Source: Mycolicibacterium flavescens (GTDB taxonomy: Bacteria; Actinomycetota; Actinomycetes; Mycobacteriales; Mycobacteriaceae). Taken from it: 64,000 nucleotides of DNA. The position numbers were made by a program, and so were the translations under genes. Below are positions 13,012 to 24,683 of the stretch, piece after piece; position 1 is the stretch's first letter, and every line of letters starts with the position of its first letter. Under the pieces are notes generated by a model. It was given only the letters and a program-made list of their open reading frames with translations. It had not been told where the DNA came from and ran no database searches. Where the stretch lies: the NCBI RefSeq assembly GCF_001722335.1, contig NZ_MIHA01000012.1, forward strand, positions 124,001-188,000, given 5' to 3'.

Positions 13012-13842
13012 ATGGAGGGCTTCGCCGGGAAGGTCGCGGTCGTGACGGGCGCCGGGTCGGGCATCGGACAGGCGCTGGCGATCGAGCTGGCCAGGTCGGG
13101 CGCCAGCGTGGCGATCAGCGACGTCGACACCGAGGGCCTGGCCGCGACCGAGGAGCGCATCAAGGCGATCGGCGCCGCGGTCAAGGTGGACCGCCTCGAC
13201 GTGACCGAGCGCGAGGCGTTCGAGCTGTACGCCGACGCCGTCGTCGAGCACTTCGGCAAGGTCAACCAGATCTACAACAACGCAGGCATCGCGTACGTCG
13301 GCGACGTCCTGGTCACGCCGTACAAGGACATCGAACGGGTGATGGACGTCGACTTCTGGGGCGTCGTCAACGGCACGAAAGCGTTCCTGCCGCACCTGAT
13401 CGCCTCCGGCGACGGGCACGTCGTCAACGTCTCCAGCCTGTTCGGCATCTTCTCGGTGCCGGGTCAGGCGGCGTACAACTCGGCGAAGTTCGCGGTACGC
13501 GGGTTCACCGAGGCGCTGCGGCAGGAGATGCAGGCCGCCGGTCATCCGGTCAAGGTCACGACGATCCACCCCGGCGGCATCAAGACCGCGATCATGCGCA
13601 ATTCGACCGCCGCCGAGGGCGTCGACCGCGAGGGCCTGACCAAGACGTTCGACACCAAGCTGACCCGCACCACCCCCGAGCAGGCCGCCAAGATCATCCT
13701 CGACGGCGTCCGCAAGAACCGGGCGCGGGTGCTGGTCGGCGCCGACGCGAAGGTGCTCGACGTGATCGTGCGGCTCACCGGTTCGGGCTACCAGAAGCTG
13801 TTCCTGACCGCGGTCAAGCGGCTGGTCCCGAACGCGCACTAG
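13012..13842 (+). CDS. Classical short-chain dehydrogenase/reductase
   Basis: A 276-residue NAD(P)-dependent SDR. The ATG at 13012 has GAGGGAG just upstream and begins at the beta-1 strand (MEGFAGKVAVVTGAGSGIG); a longer reading frame from 12955 overlaps non-coding DNA. Visible motifs: TGxxxGIG near 13-20, an acidic residue after beta-2 (ISDVDTEG) suggesting NAD preference, NNAG near 89, a catalytic Ser in NVSSLFG and Y-x3-K in YNSAK. The C-terminal 30 residues are basic and fairly hydrophobic. It resembles M. tuberculosis Rv1245c. The substrate is unknown. Its stop overlaps the stop of the convergent lipoprotein gene. Confidence 0.9.
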   Translation: MEGFAGKVAVVTGAGSGIGQALAIELARSGASVAISDVDTEGLAATEERIKAIGAAVKVDRLDVTEREAFELYADAVVEHFGKVNQIYNNAGIAYVGDVLVTPYKDIERVMDVDFWGVVNGTKAFLPHLIASGDGHVVNVSSLFGIFSVPGQAAYNSAKFAVRGFTEALRQEMQAAGHPVKVTTIHPGGIKTAIMRNSTAAEGVDREGLTKTFDTKLTRTTPEQAAKIILDGVRKNRARVLVGADAKVLDVIVRLTGSGYQKLFLTAVKRLVPNAH

Positions 13843-14678
13843 TCGCCGAGGGGGTGCTCGGCCAGGAACGCGTCGGCGACGTGTCCCGGGTCGGCGCCGT
13901 CGGCGACCTCGGCTCGCATCTCGGCGAACGCCGCGGTATCGAGCACCCCGGCGACCTCGTTGAGCGCGAGCACCTGCGACTCGCTCAGTTCGTTGCGCCG
14001 GTACAGCGGGACCAGGTTCTCGGCGCGGATCAGCGAGGTGCGGTCCGAGAGCGTCAGCAGCTCGGACGGGATGCCCGGCGCCGCGGTCGTCGTCCACGCC
14101 GCCTTCGCCCGCCCGGTCCGCACCGCGTCGAATGCCTTTGCCGCATCCGGTGATTCGATGATCTTCGGGGTGCAGGTGCCGATCGTCTCGGGCCGCGGCG
14201 CGTCGGCGGCGGCCGCCACCGTCAGCGTCTCGCAGTTGCGCACGGCCGCGGTGACGTCGCGTCCGTCCCACGCCTCGGCGGTGGCCTCGGTGACCGCGAG
14301 CGCGGGTTTGTCCTCGGCCGACGTCGTGTAGTCGCCGGCGGCCACGCCCTCCGGCAGAGCCGACATCATCTCGCGGTACACCTGCGCGGCCGCGCGCGCG
14401 GTGGCGTCGGGATCGAACCGGCGCAGCAGGCGCCCGGTGAATCCGGGGACGACGCGAAGCTCGCCGGAGTCCAGTCCGAGCAGCGGGTCCTCGCGGTTTT
14501 CGACATGGGCGGCGCTGCCGTAGGACCGCAGCGCGGCGGCATACAGGTGCGCGAGCAGCGAGTCCTCGGGATGCGGCGTCGAACCGACCGGGATCGACGG
14601 CGGGGGCGCTGACCCGCCGCACGCCGCGGTGCCCGCCACGATCAGCGCGACGAGCGCCAGCGCCAGCGGCCGGCTCAC
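13839..14678 (-). CDS. lpqZ: LpqZ-like lipoprotein, osmoprotectant-binding (OpuAC) family
   Basis: A 279-residue exported protein. Starting at GTG 14678 gives a lipoprotein signal (MSRPLALALVALIVAGTAACGG) with the lipidated Cys near residue 21; the lipobox T-A-A-C lacks the usual Leu at -3. The mature part matches substrate-binding proteins for glycine betaine/choline-type compounds (segments such as VVPGFTGRLLRRFDP and SDRTSLIRAENLVPLYR), but no ABC permease or ATPase gene is adjacent, so the transport partner is unknown. The start lies 7 nt after the stop of the malic enzyme gene, so the two are probably co-transcribed. It corresponds to M. tuberculosis Rv1244. Confidence 0.82.
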   Translation of the reverse strand: MSRPLALALVALIVAGTAACGGSAPPPSIPVGSTPHPEDSLLAHLYAAALRSYGSAAHVENREDPLLGLDSGELRVVPGFTGRLLRRFDPDATARAAAQVYREMMSALPEGVAAGDYTTSAEDKPALAVTEATAEAWDGRDVTAAVRNCETLTVAAAADAPRPETIGTCTPKIIESPDAAKAFDAVRTGRAKAAWTTTAAPGIPSELLTLSDRTSLIRAENLVPLYRRNELSESQVLALNEVAGVLDTAAFAEMRAEVADGADPGHVADAFLAEHPLGD

Positions 14679-14685
14679 CGGCGAC

Positions 14686-15870
14686 CTAGTCGTCGGACGC
14701 CGCGGCGACCGCCTGCGCCACCGCGGGCGACACGCGCGGGTCGAGCACGCTCGGCACGATGCAGTCGGCGGCCAGGTCGTCACCGACGACCGAGAAGATC
14801 GCCTCGGCGGCAGCGACTTTCATCCGCTCGGTGATCCGGCGGGCGCCGGCGTCGAGCGCCCCGCGGAACACGCCGGGGAAGGCCAGCACGTTGTTGATCT
14901 GGTTCGGGAAGTCGCTGCGGCCGGTGGCGACGACGGCGGCGTACTTGCTCGCCTCGTCGGGGTGGATCTCCGGGTCCGGGTTCGACAGCGCGAACACGAT
15001 CGCGTTCGGCGCCATCGACTCGATCAGCTCACCGGGCACCACCCCGCCGGACAGTCCGAGGAACACGTCGGCGCCGGCGAGCGCCTCGGCCATCCCACCC
15101 GTGAGCCCGCGCGGATTGCTGATACCGGCCATCTCGGCCTTGTGCTCGTTGAGGCCGTCGCGGTCCTTGTGCAGGATGCCCTGCCGGTCCAGCAGCGTGA
15201 TGTCGCCGACCCCGGCGGCGATCAGGATCTTCGCGCACGCCACCCCGGCCGCGCCGGCGCCGGAGACCACGACCCGCAGCGACGCCATGTCGCGGCCGAC
15301 GACCTTGGCCGCCCCGAGCAGAGCCGCCAGCACGACGATCGCGGTGCCGTGCTGGTCGTCGTGCATGACCGGGCAGTCCAGCGCCTCGACCAGGCGACGC
15401 TCGATCTCGAAGCAGCGCGGCGCGGAGATGTCCTCGAGGTTGACCGCCCCGAACGTCGGCCGCAGCCGGATCAGGGTCTCGACGATCTCGTCGGGATCCT
15501 TGGTGTCGAGCACGATCGGGATCGAGTCGAGGTCGGCGAACGCCTTGAACAGCGCGCTCTTGCCCTCCATCACCGGCAGCGACGCGGCGGCGCCGATGTC
15601 CCCGAGGCCGAGCACCGCGCTGCCGTCGCTGACGACGGCCACCAGCCGGTTGGCCCAGGTGTAGCGGGCGGCCAGGGTGTGGTCGGCCGCGATGGCGCGG
15701 CTGACCTGGGCCACCCCCGGCGTGTAGGCGATCGACAGCGCCTGTTCGGTGTCAAGCGGCGACTTGAGCGCCATCGAGAGCTTGCCGCCCGCGTGGGCCG
15801 CGAAAATCTCCTCGTCGCTGACGACGATCTGGGATCTGGTCACCTTAGGGTCTCTCAACGCTTGCGACAC
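14686..15870 (-). CDS. NAD(P)-dependent malic enzyme
   Basis: A 394-residue malic enzyme of the short bacterial type, converting malate to pyruvate and CO2. The N-terminal malic domain contains SIAYTPGVAQV and a later Lys-rich region; metal ligands are suggested by NLEDISAPRCFEIE and the following HDDQHGTA. The C-terminal domain has a Rossmann fold with SGAGAAGVA (around 192-200) and ends with SNPDPEIHPDEA and GRSDFPNQINNVLAFPG. It differs in length from the 548-residue Mez of M. tuberculosis. The GTG start at 15870 has no ribosome-binding site but lies 7 nt after TAACCT, fitting a leaderless transcript. Together with mdh upstream it can route malate to oxaloacetate or pyruvate. Confidence 0.92.
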   Translation of the reverse strand: MSQALRDPKVTRSQIVVSDEEIFAAHAGGKLSMALKSPLDTEQALSIAYTPGVAQVSRAIAADHTLAARYTWANRLVAVVSDGSAVLGLGDIGAAASLPVMEGKSALFKAFADLDSIPIVLDTKDPDEIVETLIRLRPTFGAVNLEDISAPRCFEIERRLVEALDCPVMHDDQHGTAIVVLAALLGAAKVVGRDMASLRVVVSGAGAAGVACAKILIAAGVGDITLLDRQGILHKDRDGLNEHKAEMAGISNPRGLTGGMAEALAGADVFLGLSGGVVPGELIESMAPNAIVFALSNPDPEIHPDEASKYAAVVATGRSDFPNQINNVLAFPGVFRGALDAGARRITERMKVAAAEAIFSVVGDDLAADCIVPSVLDPRVSPAVAQAVAAASDD

Positions 15871-15877
15871 GGCGCCC

Positions 15878-15883
15878 AGGTTA
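15878..15883 (-). promoter_or_regulatory. Putative -10 box for leaderless malic enzyme transcript
   Basis: On the minus strand TAACCT matches the mycobacterial TANNNT -10 pattern and ends 7 nt before the GTG at 15870, where no ribosome-binding site is visible. Confidence 0.4.
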
Positions 15884-15925
15884 ACGACGAACTGGTAGGT
15901 AACCTAATCGCCTCCGGCAGGAATT

Positions 15926-16915
15926 TCAGATCAAACCGAGGTCGGTGACCGCCGTCCGCTCGTCGGCGAGTTCGGCGGTCGACTTGTCGATGCGGCCGCG
16001 GGAGAAGTCGTCGATTTCCAGCCCCTGCACGATCGACCAGTTGCCGTCTTTGGTGGTCACCGGGAACGACGAGATCAGGCCTTCGGGCACACCGTAGGAG
16101 CCGTCGGAGACCACCGCCATCGACACCCAGTTGTCGGCCGGGGTGCCCAGCAGCCAGTCGCGGGCGGCGTCGACGGTGGCCGACGCGGCCGAGGCCGCCG
16201 ACGACGCACCGCGGGCGTCGATGATCGCGGCGCCGCGCTTGGCGACCGTCGGGATGAAGTCGTTCTCGATCCAGGCCTGGTCGTTGACCACCTCGGCGGC
16301 GTTCTTGCCGCCGACCTCGGCGTGGAAGATGTCGGGGTACTGGGTGGCCGAGTGGTTGCCCCAGATCGTCATCTTCTTGATGTCGGTGACCTTGGCGCCG
16401 GTCTTGCGGGCCAGCTGGCTGATCGCCCGGTTGTGGTCCAGGCGGGTCAGCGCCGAGAACCGCTCCTTCGGGATGTCGGGGGCGTTGGTCATCGCGATCA
16501 GCGCATTGGTGTTGGCCGGGTTACCGGTCACCCCGATGCGCACGTCATCGGCGGCCACCTCGTTGAGCGCCTTGCCCTGGGCGGTGAAGATCGCGCCGTT
16601 GGCCTCGAGCAGGTCGCTGCGCTCCATGCCCGGGCCGCGCGGCCGGGCGCCGACCAGCAGCGCGAGGTTCACGCCGTTGAAGATCTTGTTCGCGTCGGAG
16701 CCGATCTCGACACCGGACAGCAGCGGGAACGCGCAGTCGTCGAGCTCCATGACGACACCCTCGAGCGCCTTGAGCGCCGGCTCGATCTCGAGCAGCCGCA
16801 GCTCGATCGGCCGGTCCGGGCCCAGCAGCGAACCGCTGGCCAGGCGGAACAACAGGCTGTAGCCGATCTGACCGGCGGCACCGGTGACGGCGACCTTGAG
16901 GGGAGTTTTGCTCAC
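15926..16915 (-). CDS. mdh: Malate dehydrogenase
   Basis: A 329-residue NAD-dependent malate dehydrogenase (TCA cycle, malate to oxaloacetate), cytosolic. It begins GTG with AAGGAG upstream. The Rossmann motif [14 protein letters not shown] is at ~10-23; the substrate loop [15 protein letters not shown] (~88-102), [11 protein letters not shown] (~130), LTRLDHNRA (~156) and the catalytic His in [12 protein letters not shown] (~186) are all intact. The length is normal for the family. It is followed by the malic enzyme gene in the same direction with a ~55-bp gap that holds a separate promoter-like box. Confidence 0.97.
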   Translation of the reverse strand: MSKTPLKVAVTGAAGQIGYSLLFRLASGSLLGPDRPIELRLLEIEPALKALEGVVMELDDCAFPLLSGVEIGSDANKIFNGVNLALLVGARPRGPGMERSDLLEANGAIFTAQGKALNEVAADDVRIGVTGNPANTNALIAMTNAPDIPKERFSALTRLDHNRAISQLARKTGAKVTDIKKMTIWGNHSATQYPDIFHAEVGGKNAAEVVNDQAWIENDFIPTVAKRGAAIIDARGASSAASAASATVDAARDWLLGTPADNWVSMAVVSDGSYGVPEGLISSFPVTTKDGNWSIVQGLEIDDFSRGRIDKSTAELADERTAVTDLGLI

Positions 16916-17066
16916 GTCGATGCTCCTTGGACCGCATACTCATGCCCGCACCGCGGGCGCGTCTGGTTTCCGGGACGAAACTAGCAGGCAGCCGACACGG
17001 GCAGCCGCGTAGCATCGACCAGGCCCCATAACCGGGGGCGACGTCGTCTCGGGGAGAGGGAAGTCG

Positions 17067-18134
17067 ATGCCGTCGTTTCGCCCGTCGACCAAGGCCGCGC
17101 CCGCCCCGGTCCGCGTGCCGGTGGCCCGCGCGACGGTCGACTGCGGCATCTACTGCGACGGCACCCGCCTGCCCGGCCACTACACCCACAACGCCGCCCA
17201 GGAGAAGGTGGGCGAGCTGCGTCAGCAGGGCCGCAACGCGTTCGTCTGGATCGGGCTCCACGAGCCCGACGAAGGCCAGATGCAAACCGTGGCAGACGTG
17301 TTCGGGCTGCACCCGCTCGCCGTCGAGGACGCTGTGCACGCACACCAGCGGCCGAAATTGGAACGCTACGACGACACCCTGTTCATGGTGCTCAAGACCG
17401 TCACCTACGTGGAGCACGAGTCGATCGCCTACGCCCGCGAGATCGTCGAGTCCGGCGAGGTCATGGTGTTCGTCGGCGCCGATTTCGTGGTGACCGTCCG
17501 GCACGGTGAGCACGGCGGCCTGGCCGGCGTCCGCAAGCATCTCGACGCCTCACCGCAACTGTTGGCGCTCGGCCCCTACGCGGTGATGCACGCGATCGCC
17601 GACCACGTCGTCGACGGCTACCTGGAAGTCACCGACTCGATCGAGACCGACATCGACGCGATGGAGGAGGACGTCTTCTCGCCGACCAAGCGGACCGACA
17701 TCGAGTGCATCTATCTGCTCAAGCGCGAGGTCGTCGAACTGCGCCGCGCCGTCGGCCCGCTGGCAACCGACTTGCAGCGGCTGGGCTCCGAGCACGCCGA
17801 CCTGGTCTCGGTGGAGATCCTCCAGTACATGGGTGACGTGCTCGACCACGCGATCAAGGCCTCCGATCGCATCGCCAGCTACGACGAGGTGCTCAGCTCG
17901 CTGGTGCAGGCGGCGGTCGGCAAGGTGGCCATGCAGCAGAACACCGACATGCGCAAGATCTCGGCCTATGTTGCGATCGCCGCGGTGCCGACGGCGATCG
18001 CGGGGATCTACGGCATGAACTTCGCGCACATGCCCGAACTTTCGTGGACGTGGGGCTACCCCGCGGTGCTGATGCTGATGGTGGTCATCTGCGGGCTGCT
18101 GTTCCGCGCGTTCCGCCGCAACGACTGGCTGTAG
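17067..18134 (+). CDS. corA: Magnesium/cobalt transporter CorA
   Basis: A 355-residue CorA-type divalent cation channel. The large cytosolic N-terminal domain (to ~285) is followed by two C-terminal membrane helices separated by the signature loop GMN at 316-318 (YGMNFAHMPE), with a short basic tail (RAFRRNDWL). ATG 17067 has a strong purine-rich site (GGGAGAGGGAA) upstream. It is divergent from mdh and convergent with the SUFU-domain gene, with only 19 bp between stops. The arrangement mdh-corA-sugC matches M. tuberculosis Rv1240-Rv1238. Confidence 0.95.
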   Translation: MPSFRPSTKAAPAPVRVPVARATVDCGIYCDGTRLPGHYTHNAAQEKVGELRQQGRNAFVWIGLHEPDEGQMQTVADVFGLHPLAVEDAVHAHQRPKLERYDDTLFMVLKTVTYVEHESIAYAREIVESGEVMVFVGADFVVTVRHGEHGGLAGVRKHLDASPQLLALGPYAVMHAIADHVVDGYLEVTDSIETDIDAMEEDVFSPTKRTDIECIYLLKREVVELRRAVGPLATDLQRLGSEHADLVSVEILQYMGDVLDHAIKASDRIASYDEVLSSLVQAAVGKVAMQQNTDMRKISAYVAIAAVPTAIAGIYGMNFAHMPELSWTWGYPAVLMLMVVICGLLFRAFRRNDWL

Positions 18135-18153
18135 GCCGCTCCGGTTGCGCTGA

Positions 18154-18747
18154 TCAGCTCGGTCTGGCGGCGCGGCGGGCGGGGTCGAGCACGTCGACGC
18201 CGTCGTCCGACCACGCTTCGCGCATCGCGTCGGCGCCCTTGAGCCGCACCCACGCGGCCTCCGTCGGGGTGATCGGGGTCGCCGAGAGCACTTTCACGGG
18301 TTGCAGCGGATCCGTCAGCGCGACGTCGTCGATCTCGCTGGGGCTCAACAGGAATGCGGTGAACGGTGCGGCCTCCCACAGCGGCGACTCGAGGTCGATC
18401 AGGGCGTCGGGTTCCAGCACCAGCCCCTCGACGGCGGGCGCGGCGGCGACGATCGCGATCGACCGCGACAAGCCCTTCGGCGACGGGCCGCGCAACGCGA
18501 CGCTGACCTCGGCCCGCGGGCCGTGCAGCGCGTCGGTCACCATCTCGGTCGGGTCGAACATCGGGTGCCGCGAACACCCCAGCGACACATAGTGCGCGAG
18601 GCCCGCGGGGTCGGGTCCAAAGCGCAGCACGTCGATGGTCTCGGTGCCCAGGAACGTGACGCTGGCCTTGTCGGGTTCGGCGGTCACCCCGGCGCGGGCG
18701 AAATGCTCGCGCACGTGGGCGCGGACCGCGGCCAGGACGTCGATCAC
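18154..18747 (-). CDS. Suppressor-of-fused (SUFU) domain protein
   Basis: A 197-residue cytosolic protein that I assign to the bacterial SUFU-like family by its overall pattern (N-terminal helix, then HYVSLGCSRHPMFDP, a central IAVAAAP-like strand, ESPLWEAAPFTAFLLSPSEIDDV and a C-terminal helix). The family has no settled bacterial function; members often act as immunity or stress-related proteins in other bacteria. Its ATG overlaps the stop codon of sugC, so it is translated with the trehalose importer operon. No membrane segment or catalytic motif is visible. Confidence 0.7.
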   Translation of the reverse strand: MIDVLAAVRAHVREHFARAGVTAEPDKASVTFLGTETIDVLRFGPDPAGLAHYVSLGCSRHPMFDPTEMVTDALHGPRAEVSVALRGPSPKGLSRSIAIVAAAPAVEGLVLEPDALIDLESPLWEAAPFTAFLLSPSEIDDVALTDPLQPVKVLSATPITPTEAAWVRLKGADAMREAWSDDGVDVLDPARRAARPS

Positions 18748-19934
18748 TCGGTGGAGGTGGACGGTTCGCCGTCGGGCAGCGTCAGGTTCTTGCCGGTCTC
18801 CGGATCGAACACCACCAACTTCGACGTGTCGAAGGCGAGTTGCACCGTGTCACCCTGGCGGGCCGCCGACTCGACGGAAACCCTTGCCACGAACTCGTTC
18901 TCGCCGACACCCGACTCGGCGGCCAGCTCCTCGAGCTGAGCGGAGCGGGCGCCGGCGCCCTCGATCTTGAAGTGCAGATACTTGTCGGCGCCCAGCGACT
19001 CGATCAGATCCACCTTCACCTCGAACGTCAGCGCGCGGATCCGTGCGTACCCGTCGAGCACGGCGGCGTCCTCGAAGTGCTCGGGACGGATGCCGACGAT
19101 CAGGTTCTTGGGCACATTCTGGCGCGAAAGCCGTTCGTGCAGTTCCGATGTCAGCGTCACTTCGCCGAACGGCAGGCGCAACCCGATGTCGGTGAGCGTG
19201 GCCGGGAAGAAGTTCATCGCCGGTGAGCCGATGAACCCGGCGACGAACAGGTTGGCCGGCCGGCTGTAGAGCTCGTCGGGGGTGCCGATCTGCTGCGCGA
19301 TGCCGGCGAGCAGGACGACGACCCGGTCCCCCAGCGTCATCGCCTCGGTCTGGTCGTGGGTGACGTAGACCGTCGTGGTGCCCAACCGGTCCTGCAGACG
19401 CGCGATCTCCGAACGCATCTGCACGCGCAGCTTGGCGTCGAGGTTCGACAGCGGTTCGTCCATCAGGAACGCCTTGGGATTACGCACGATCGCGCGGCCC
19501 ATCGCCACCCGCTGCCGCTGCCCGCCCGACAGTTGCGCCGGCCTGCGGTCCAGCAACTCGGACAGGTCGAGGATCTTGGCGGCCTCCTCGACCTTGCTGG
19601 CGATCTCGTCCTTGCGCATCTTGGCCAGCGTCAGCGGGAACGCGATGTTCTGCCGCACGGTCATATGCGGGTACAGCGCGTAGGACTGGAAGACCATTGC
19701 GATGTCGCGGTCCTTGGGCGCCTTCTCGTTGACCCGCTCACCGCCGATGCGCAGCTCACCCGAGGTGATGTCCTCGAGACCGGCAATCATGTTGAGCGTG
19801 GTCGATTTTCCGCATCCGGACGGGCCGACGAGGATGATGAACTCGCCGTCGGCGATCGTCATCGACAGTTCGTGCACGGCCGTCGCGCCATTGGGGTAAC
19901 TCTTGGTCACCCGGTCCAACACAATTTCGGCCAT
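18744..19934 (-). CDS. sugC: Trehalose ABC importer ATPase SugC
   Basis: A 396-residue ATPase of the MalK/UgpC type, which energises uptake of trehalose released from mycolic-acid transfer. Motifs: Walker A GPSGCGKST (37-45), Q-loop FQSYALYPHM (82-91), signature LSGGQ (135-139), Walker B FLMDEP (156-161), D-loop SNLD and switch His in YVTHDQTEA. The C-terminal ~150 residues form the regulatory OB-fold domain of this class (VGIRPEHF). It is 4 bp after sugB and overlaps the SUFU-domain gene by 4 nt. Confidence 0.96.
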   Translation of the reverse strand: MAEIVLDRVTKSYPNGATAVHELSMTIADGEFIILVGPSGCGKSTTLNMIAGLEDITSGELRIGGERVNEKAPKDRDIAMVFQSYALYPHMTVRQNIAFPLTLAKMRKDEIASKVEEAAKILDLSELLDRRPAQLSGGQRQRVAMGRAIVRNPKAFLMDEPLSNLDAKLRVQMRSEIARLQDRLGTTTVYVTHDQTEAMTLGDRVVVLLAGIAQQIGTPDELYSRPANLFVAGFIGSPAMNFFPATLTDIGLRLPFGEVTLTSELHERLSRQNVPKNLIVGIRPEHFEDAAVLDGYARIRALTFEVKVDLIESLGADKYLHFKIEGAGARSAQLEELAAESGVGENEFVARVSVESAARQGDTVQLAFDTSKLVVFDPETGKNLTLPDGEPSTSTE

Positions 19935-19938
19935 GGAT

Positions 19939-20774
19939 CTACCCCTTCACCGCGCCGGATGTCAGGCCGGCGACGATCCGTCGTTGGAAAATGAGGACAA
20001 AGATGATGATCGGGATCGTGATGACCATCGCGCCGGCGGCGATCGATCCGGTCGGCTCCTCGAACTGAGAGCTCCCGGTGAAGTTCGCGATCGCCACCGG
20101 GGCGGTGATCGCGCGTTCGGTCGCGGTCAGCGACAGCGCGAGCAGCAGGTCGTTCCAGGCGAAGATGAACACCAGGATCGCGGCGGTGACGATGCCCGGC
20201 GCTGCCAGCGGCGCGATCACCCGGCGGAACGCCTGCGCCGGTGTGGCGCCGTCCATCTTCGCGGCTTTCTCCAGATCCCACGGGATCTCGCGGAAGAACG
20301 CCGAGAGCGTGTAGATCGCCAGCGGCAGCGCGAACGTGATGTAGGGGATGATCAGGCCGGCCCAGGTGTCGAACAGCCCCAGCGCGCGTTCGATGTTGAA
20401 GATCGGGGTGACCAGCGAGATGTGCGGGAACATCGCGATCAGCAGCGCGACGCCGATCAGCAGCTGCTTACCCGGGAAGTCCAGGCGGGCCACCGCGTAG
20501 GCCGCCATACCGCCGATCACCACCGCGATGACCGTCGTGATCAGCCCGACGCCGATCGAGTTGATCAACGCCGAGGAGAAGAAGTTGCCCTGGAAGATCG
20601 CCTTGTAGTTGTCGAAGGTGATCTCGGCCGGAATCAGCTTGCCGTCCTTGACACTTGACGTCGGTTTCAGCGACAGCGACAGAATCCACAGCACCGGGAA
20701 CAGGGCGTAGACGATCACCAGGATGTTGATGACCGTCCAGCCCGCCGCGCGCGACGCGCCCGCCCGCTCGGCCA

Positions 20775-20775
<1 letters not shown>
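19939..20775 (-). CDS. sugB: Trehalose ABC importer permease SugB
   Basis: A 278-residue inner-membrane permease with about six helices, of the MalG type. The cytosolic coupling motif is [26 protein letters not shown] (~190-215; EAA loop). The start ATG at 20775 shares one base with the sugA stop (TGATG), so the two are coupled; the much longer open frame upstream is the shadow of sugA. It should pair with SugA to form the channel driven by SugC. Confidence 0.95.
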
Positions 20776-23264
<2,489 letters not shown>

Positions 23265-23313
23265 GTGCACAAACTGCCCAGAATCGCGGCCGGTGCGCCT
23301 CTGACTCGGCGGC

Positions 23314-23838
23314 TCAGATGGTCAAGCGCGCCAGCAAATCCCGGCCACGCTCGGCGCTCTGCGGATCGCAGAGCACGTCGTAGCGACCTGCGACCAGCTG
23401 CAGTGTCGAGCTGAAATCTCTTGTGCCACGCGCCATCGCGTAGGGGATCGCGGAGGTGATCAGGCCGAAGAACACACCGGCGACCAACCCGGTGACCAGC
23501 GCACCCCACGGGCTGGGGCTGAAAAACCCGAGAATCAGGCCGATGAACAGACCGAGCCACGCGCCGGTCAGCACACCGCCGCCGAGCACCTTCGGCCATG
23601 TCAACCGCCCGGTCACGCGTTCGACCTGCATCAAGTCCACGCCGACGATCGTGACCTGCTGTACCGGGAATTCGTGATCAGACAGGTAGTCGACCGCGCG
23701 TTGCGCCTCGGCGTAGGTCGGGTAGGAACCGATCGGCCATCCTTTCGGCGGTGTGGGCAGACTGGCGGGTCCGCGCCTGGCGTTCGCGCCGCCCGGCGTT
23801 GCACCGGGGTTGGCGCCTGGTTGAAACGGGCTGGTCAT
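23314..23838 (-). CDS. General stress protein 17M-like membrane protein
   Basis: A 174-residue protein. After a ~35-residue Pro/Gly-rich start comes a domain of the 'general stress protein 17M' type (GSYPTYAEAQRAVDYLSDHEFPVQQVTIVGVDL, ~37-69), then two membrane helices (~85-130; GLFIGLILGFFSP and ALVTGLVAGVFFGLI) and a short cytosolic C-terminus with a second half-domain (FSSTLQLVAGRYDVLCDP). Function is unknown. It matches M. tuberculosis Rv1234 in size and position next to lpqY, here in the same direction as lpqY. Confidence 0.78.
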   Translation of the reverse strand: MTSPFQPGANPGATPGGANARRGPASLPTPPKGWPIGSYPTYAEAQRAVDYLSDHEFPVQQVTIVGVDLMQVERVTGRLTWPKVLGGGVLTGAWLGLFIGLILGFFSPSPWGALVTGLVAGVFFGLITSAIPYAMARGTRDFSSTLQLVAGRYDVLCDPQSAERGRDLLARLTI

Positions 23839-23932
23839 CGCTTCAGTATCCCTTCTCGTGCGCGCTCGATCAGGTTGCTGCTCTTACCTGGACCAACGTT
23901 CGTGCGGCCATTTGGGTGCCCGGTCCGTGCGC

Positions 23933-23938
23933 TAGGTT
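23933..23938 (+). promoter_or_regulatory. Putative -10 box for leaderless DUF4190 gene
   Basis: TAGGTT (TANNNT) ends 6 nt before the ATG at 23945; no ribosome-binding site is seen, so the transcript probably starts at the ATG. Confidence 0.45.
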
Positions 23939-23944
23939 GCAAGC

Positions 23945-24679
23945 ATGACAAATCCAGAGGAGGACGCGGCACGAACGGCATCATCCGACCCCGCCGACGG
24001 TGCGTCCGAGTCGTCGAGCGCGCACGAAGCGCCGCCGATCGAGGACGTCCGCGAGGAGACCTCTGAACCCGGTGATCAGACCTCGCAGGCGGACCGACCC
24101 GACCTCACCGACCCGACGGCCTCGACGCCCGCCTACGGCGCCTACGACCCGAATTTCCCGCCGGCGTATCCGCCGCCCGGATACCCCCAGGGCGGGTATC
24201 CCCCACCACCGCAGGGCGGCATGCAGCCCCCGCCGCCGGGCGCCTATCCCCCGCCCCCTGGCGCCTACCCCCCGCCGCAGGGCGCCTACCCCCCGCCGCA
24301 GGGCGGCTATCCGCCGCCGCCTGGCGCTTACCCGCCGCCCTACGGCGATCCCGCCGGGTTCGGGGCGGCCCAGTATCTGCCGCCGCCGTACGGGGCACCA
24401 CCGTCCTACGGGACGTACCCGGCGCCCGGCTTCCCGGCGCCGGAGACCAAGACCAACTTCCTGGCGATCGCCTCGCTGGTCGCGTCGCTGATCGGGGTGA
24501 TCCCGTTCTTCTGCGGCATCGCCTCCATCATCGGCATCGTGCTGGGTGTCGTGGCCTTGAACCAGATCAAGGACAGCGGTGAGGGTGGCCGCTCGCTGGC
24601 GATCGCGGGTATCGCCGTCGGTGCTGCGACGTTCTTCTTCAGCGTCCTGATCGGCATCGTCATGTTGAGTACGGGTTGA
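23945..24679 (+). CDS. DUF4190 membrane protein with Tyr/Pro-rich repeats
   Basis: A 244-residue protein. The first ~60 residues are acidic and Ser/Thr-rich, the next ~100 are a low-complexity Pro/Gly/Tyr region with GAYPPPQ-type repeats, and the last ~80 hold a DUF4190 domain with two membrane helices around a short polar loop (LIGVIPFFCGIASIIGIVLGVVALNQI and AGIAVGAATFFFSVLIGIV). Function is unknown; such proteins are common in actinobacterial envelopes. It resembles M. tuberculosis Rv1233c. A second DUF4190 gene follows after 4 bp. Confidence 0.82.
   Translation: MTNPEEDAARTASSDPADGASESSSAHEAPPIEDVREETSEPGDQTSQADRPDLTDPTASTPAYGAYDPNFPPAYPPPGYPQGGYPPPPQGGMQPPPPGAYPPPPGAYPPPQGAYPPPQGGYPPPPGAYPPPYGDPAGFGAAQYLPPPYGAPPSYGTYPAPGFPAPETKTNFLAIASLVASLIGVIPFFCGIASIIGIVLGVVALNQIKDSGEGGRSLAIAGIAVGAATFFFSVLIGIVMLSTG
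24238..24342 (+). repeat. 21-bp in-frame tandem repeats (GAYPPP-P/Q)
   Basis: Roughly five copies of a 21-bp unit encode G-A/G-Y-P-P-P-P/Q. The array belongs to the coding sequence of the DUF4190 protein; the absence of unique spacers rules out a CRISPR. Confidence 0.8.
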
Positions 24680-24683
24680 GCCG

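Noticed and set aside
24238..24342. Possible CRISPR array from regular repeats
   Set aside because: The repeats are contiguous, in frame and encode a Pro/Tyr-rich segment; no spacers exist and no cas genes are near.
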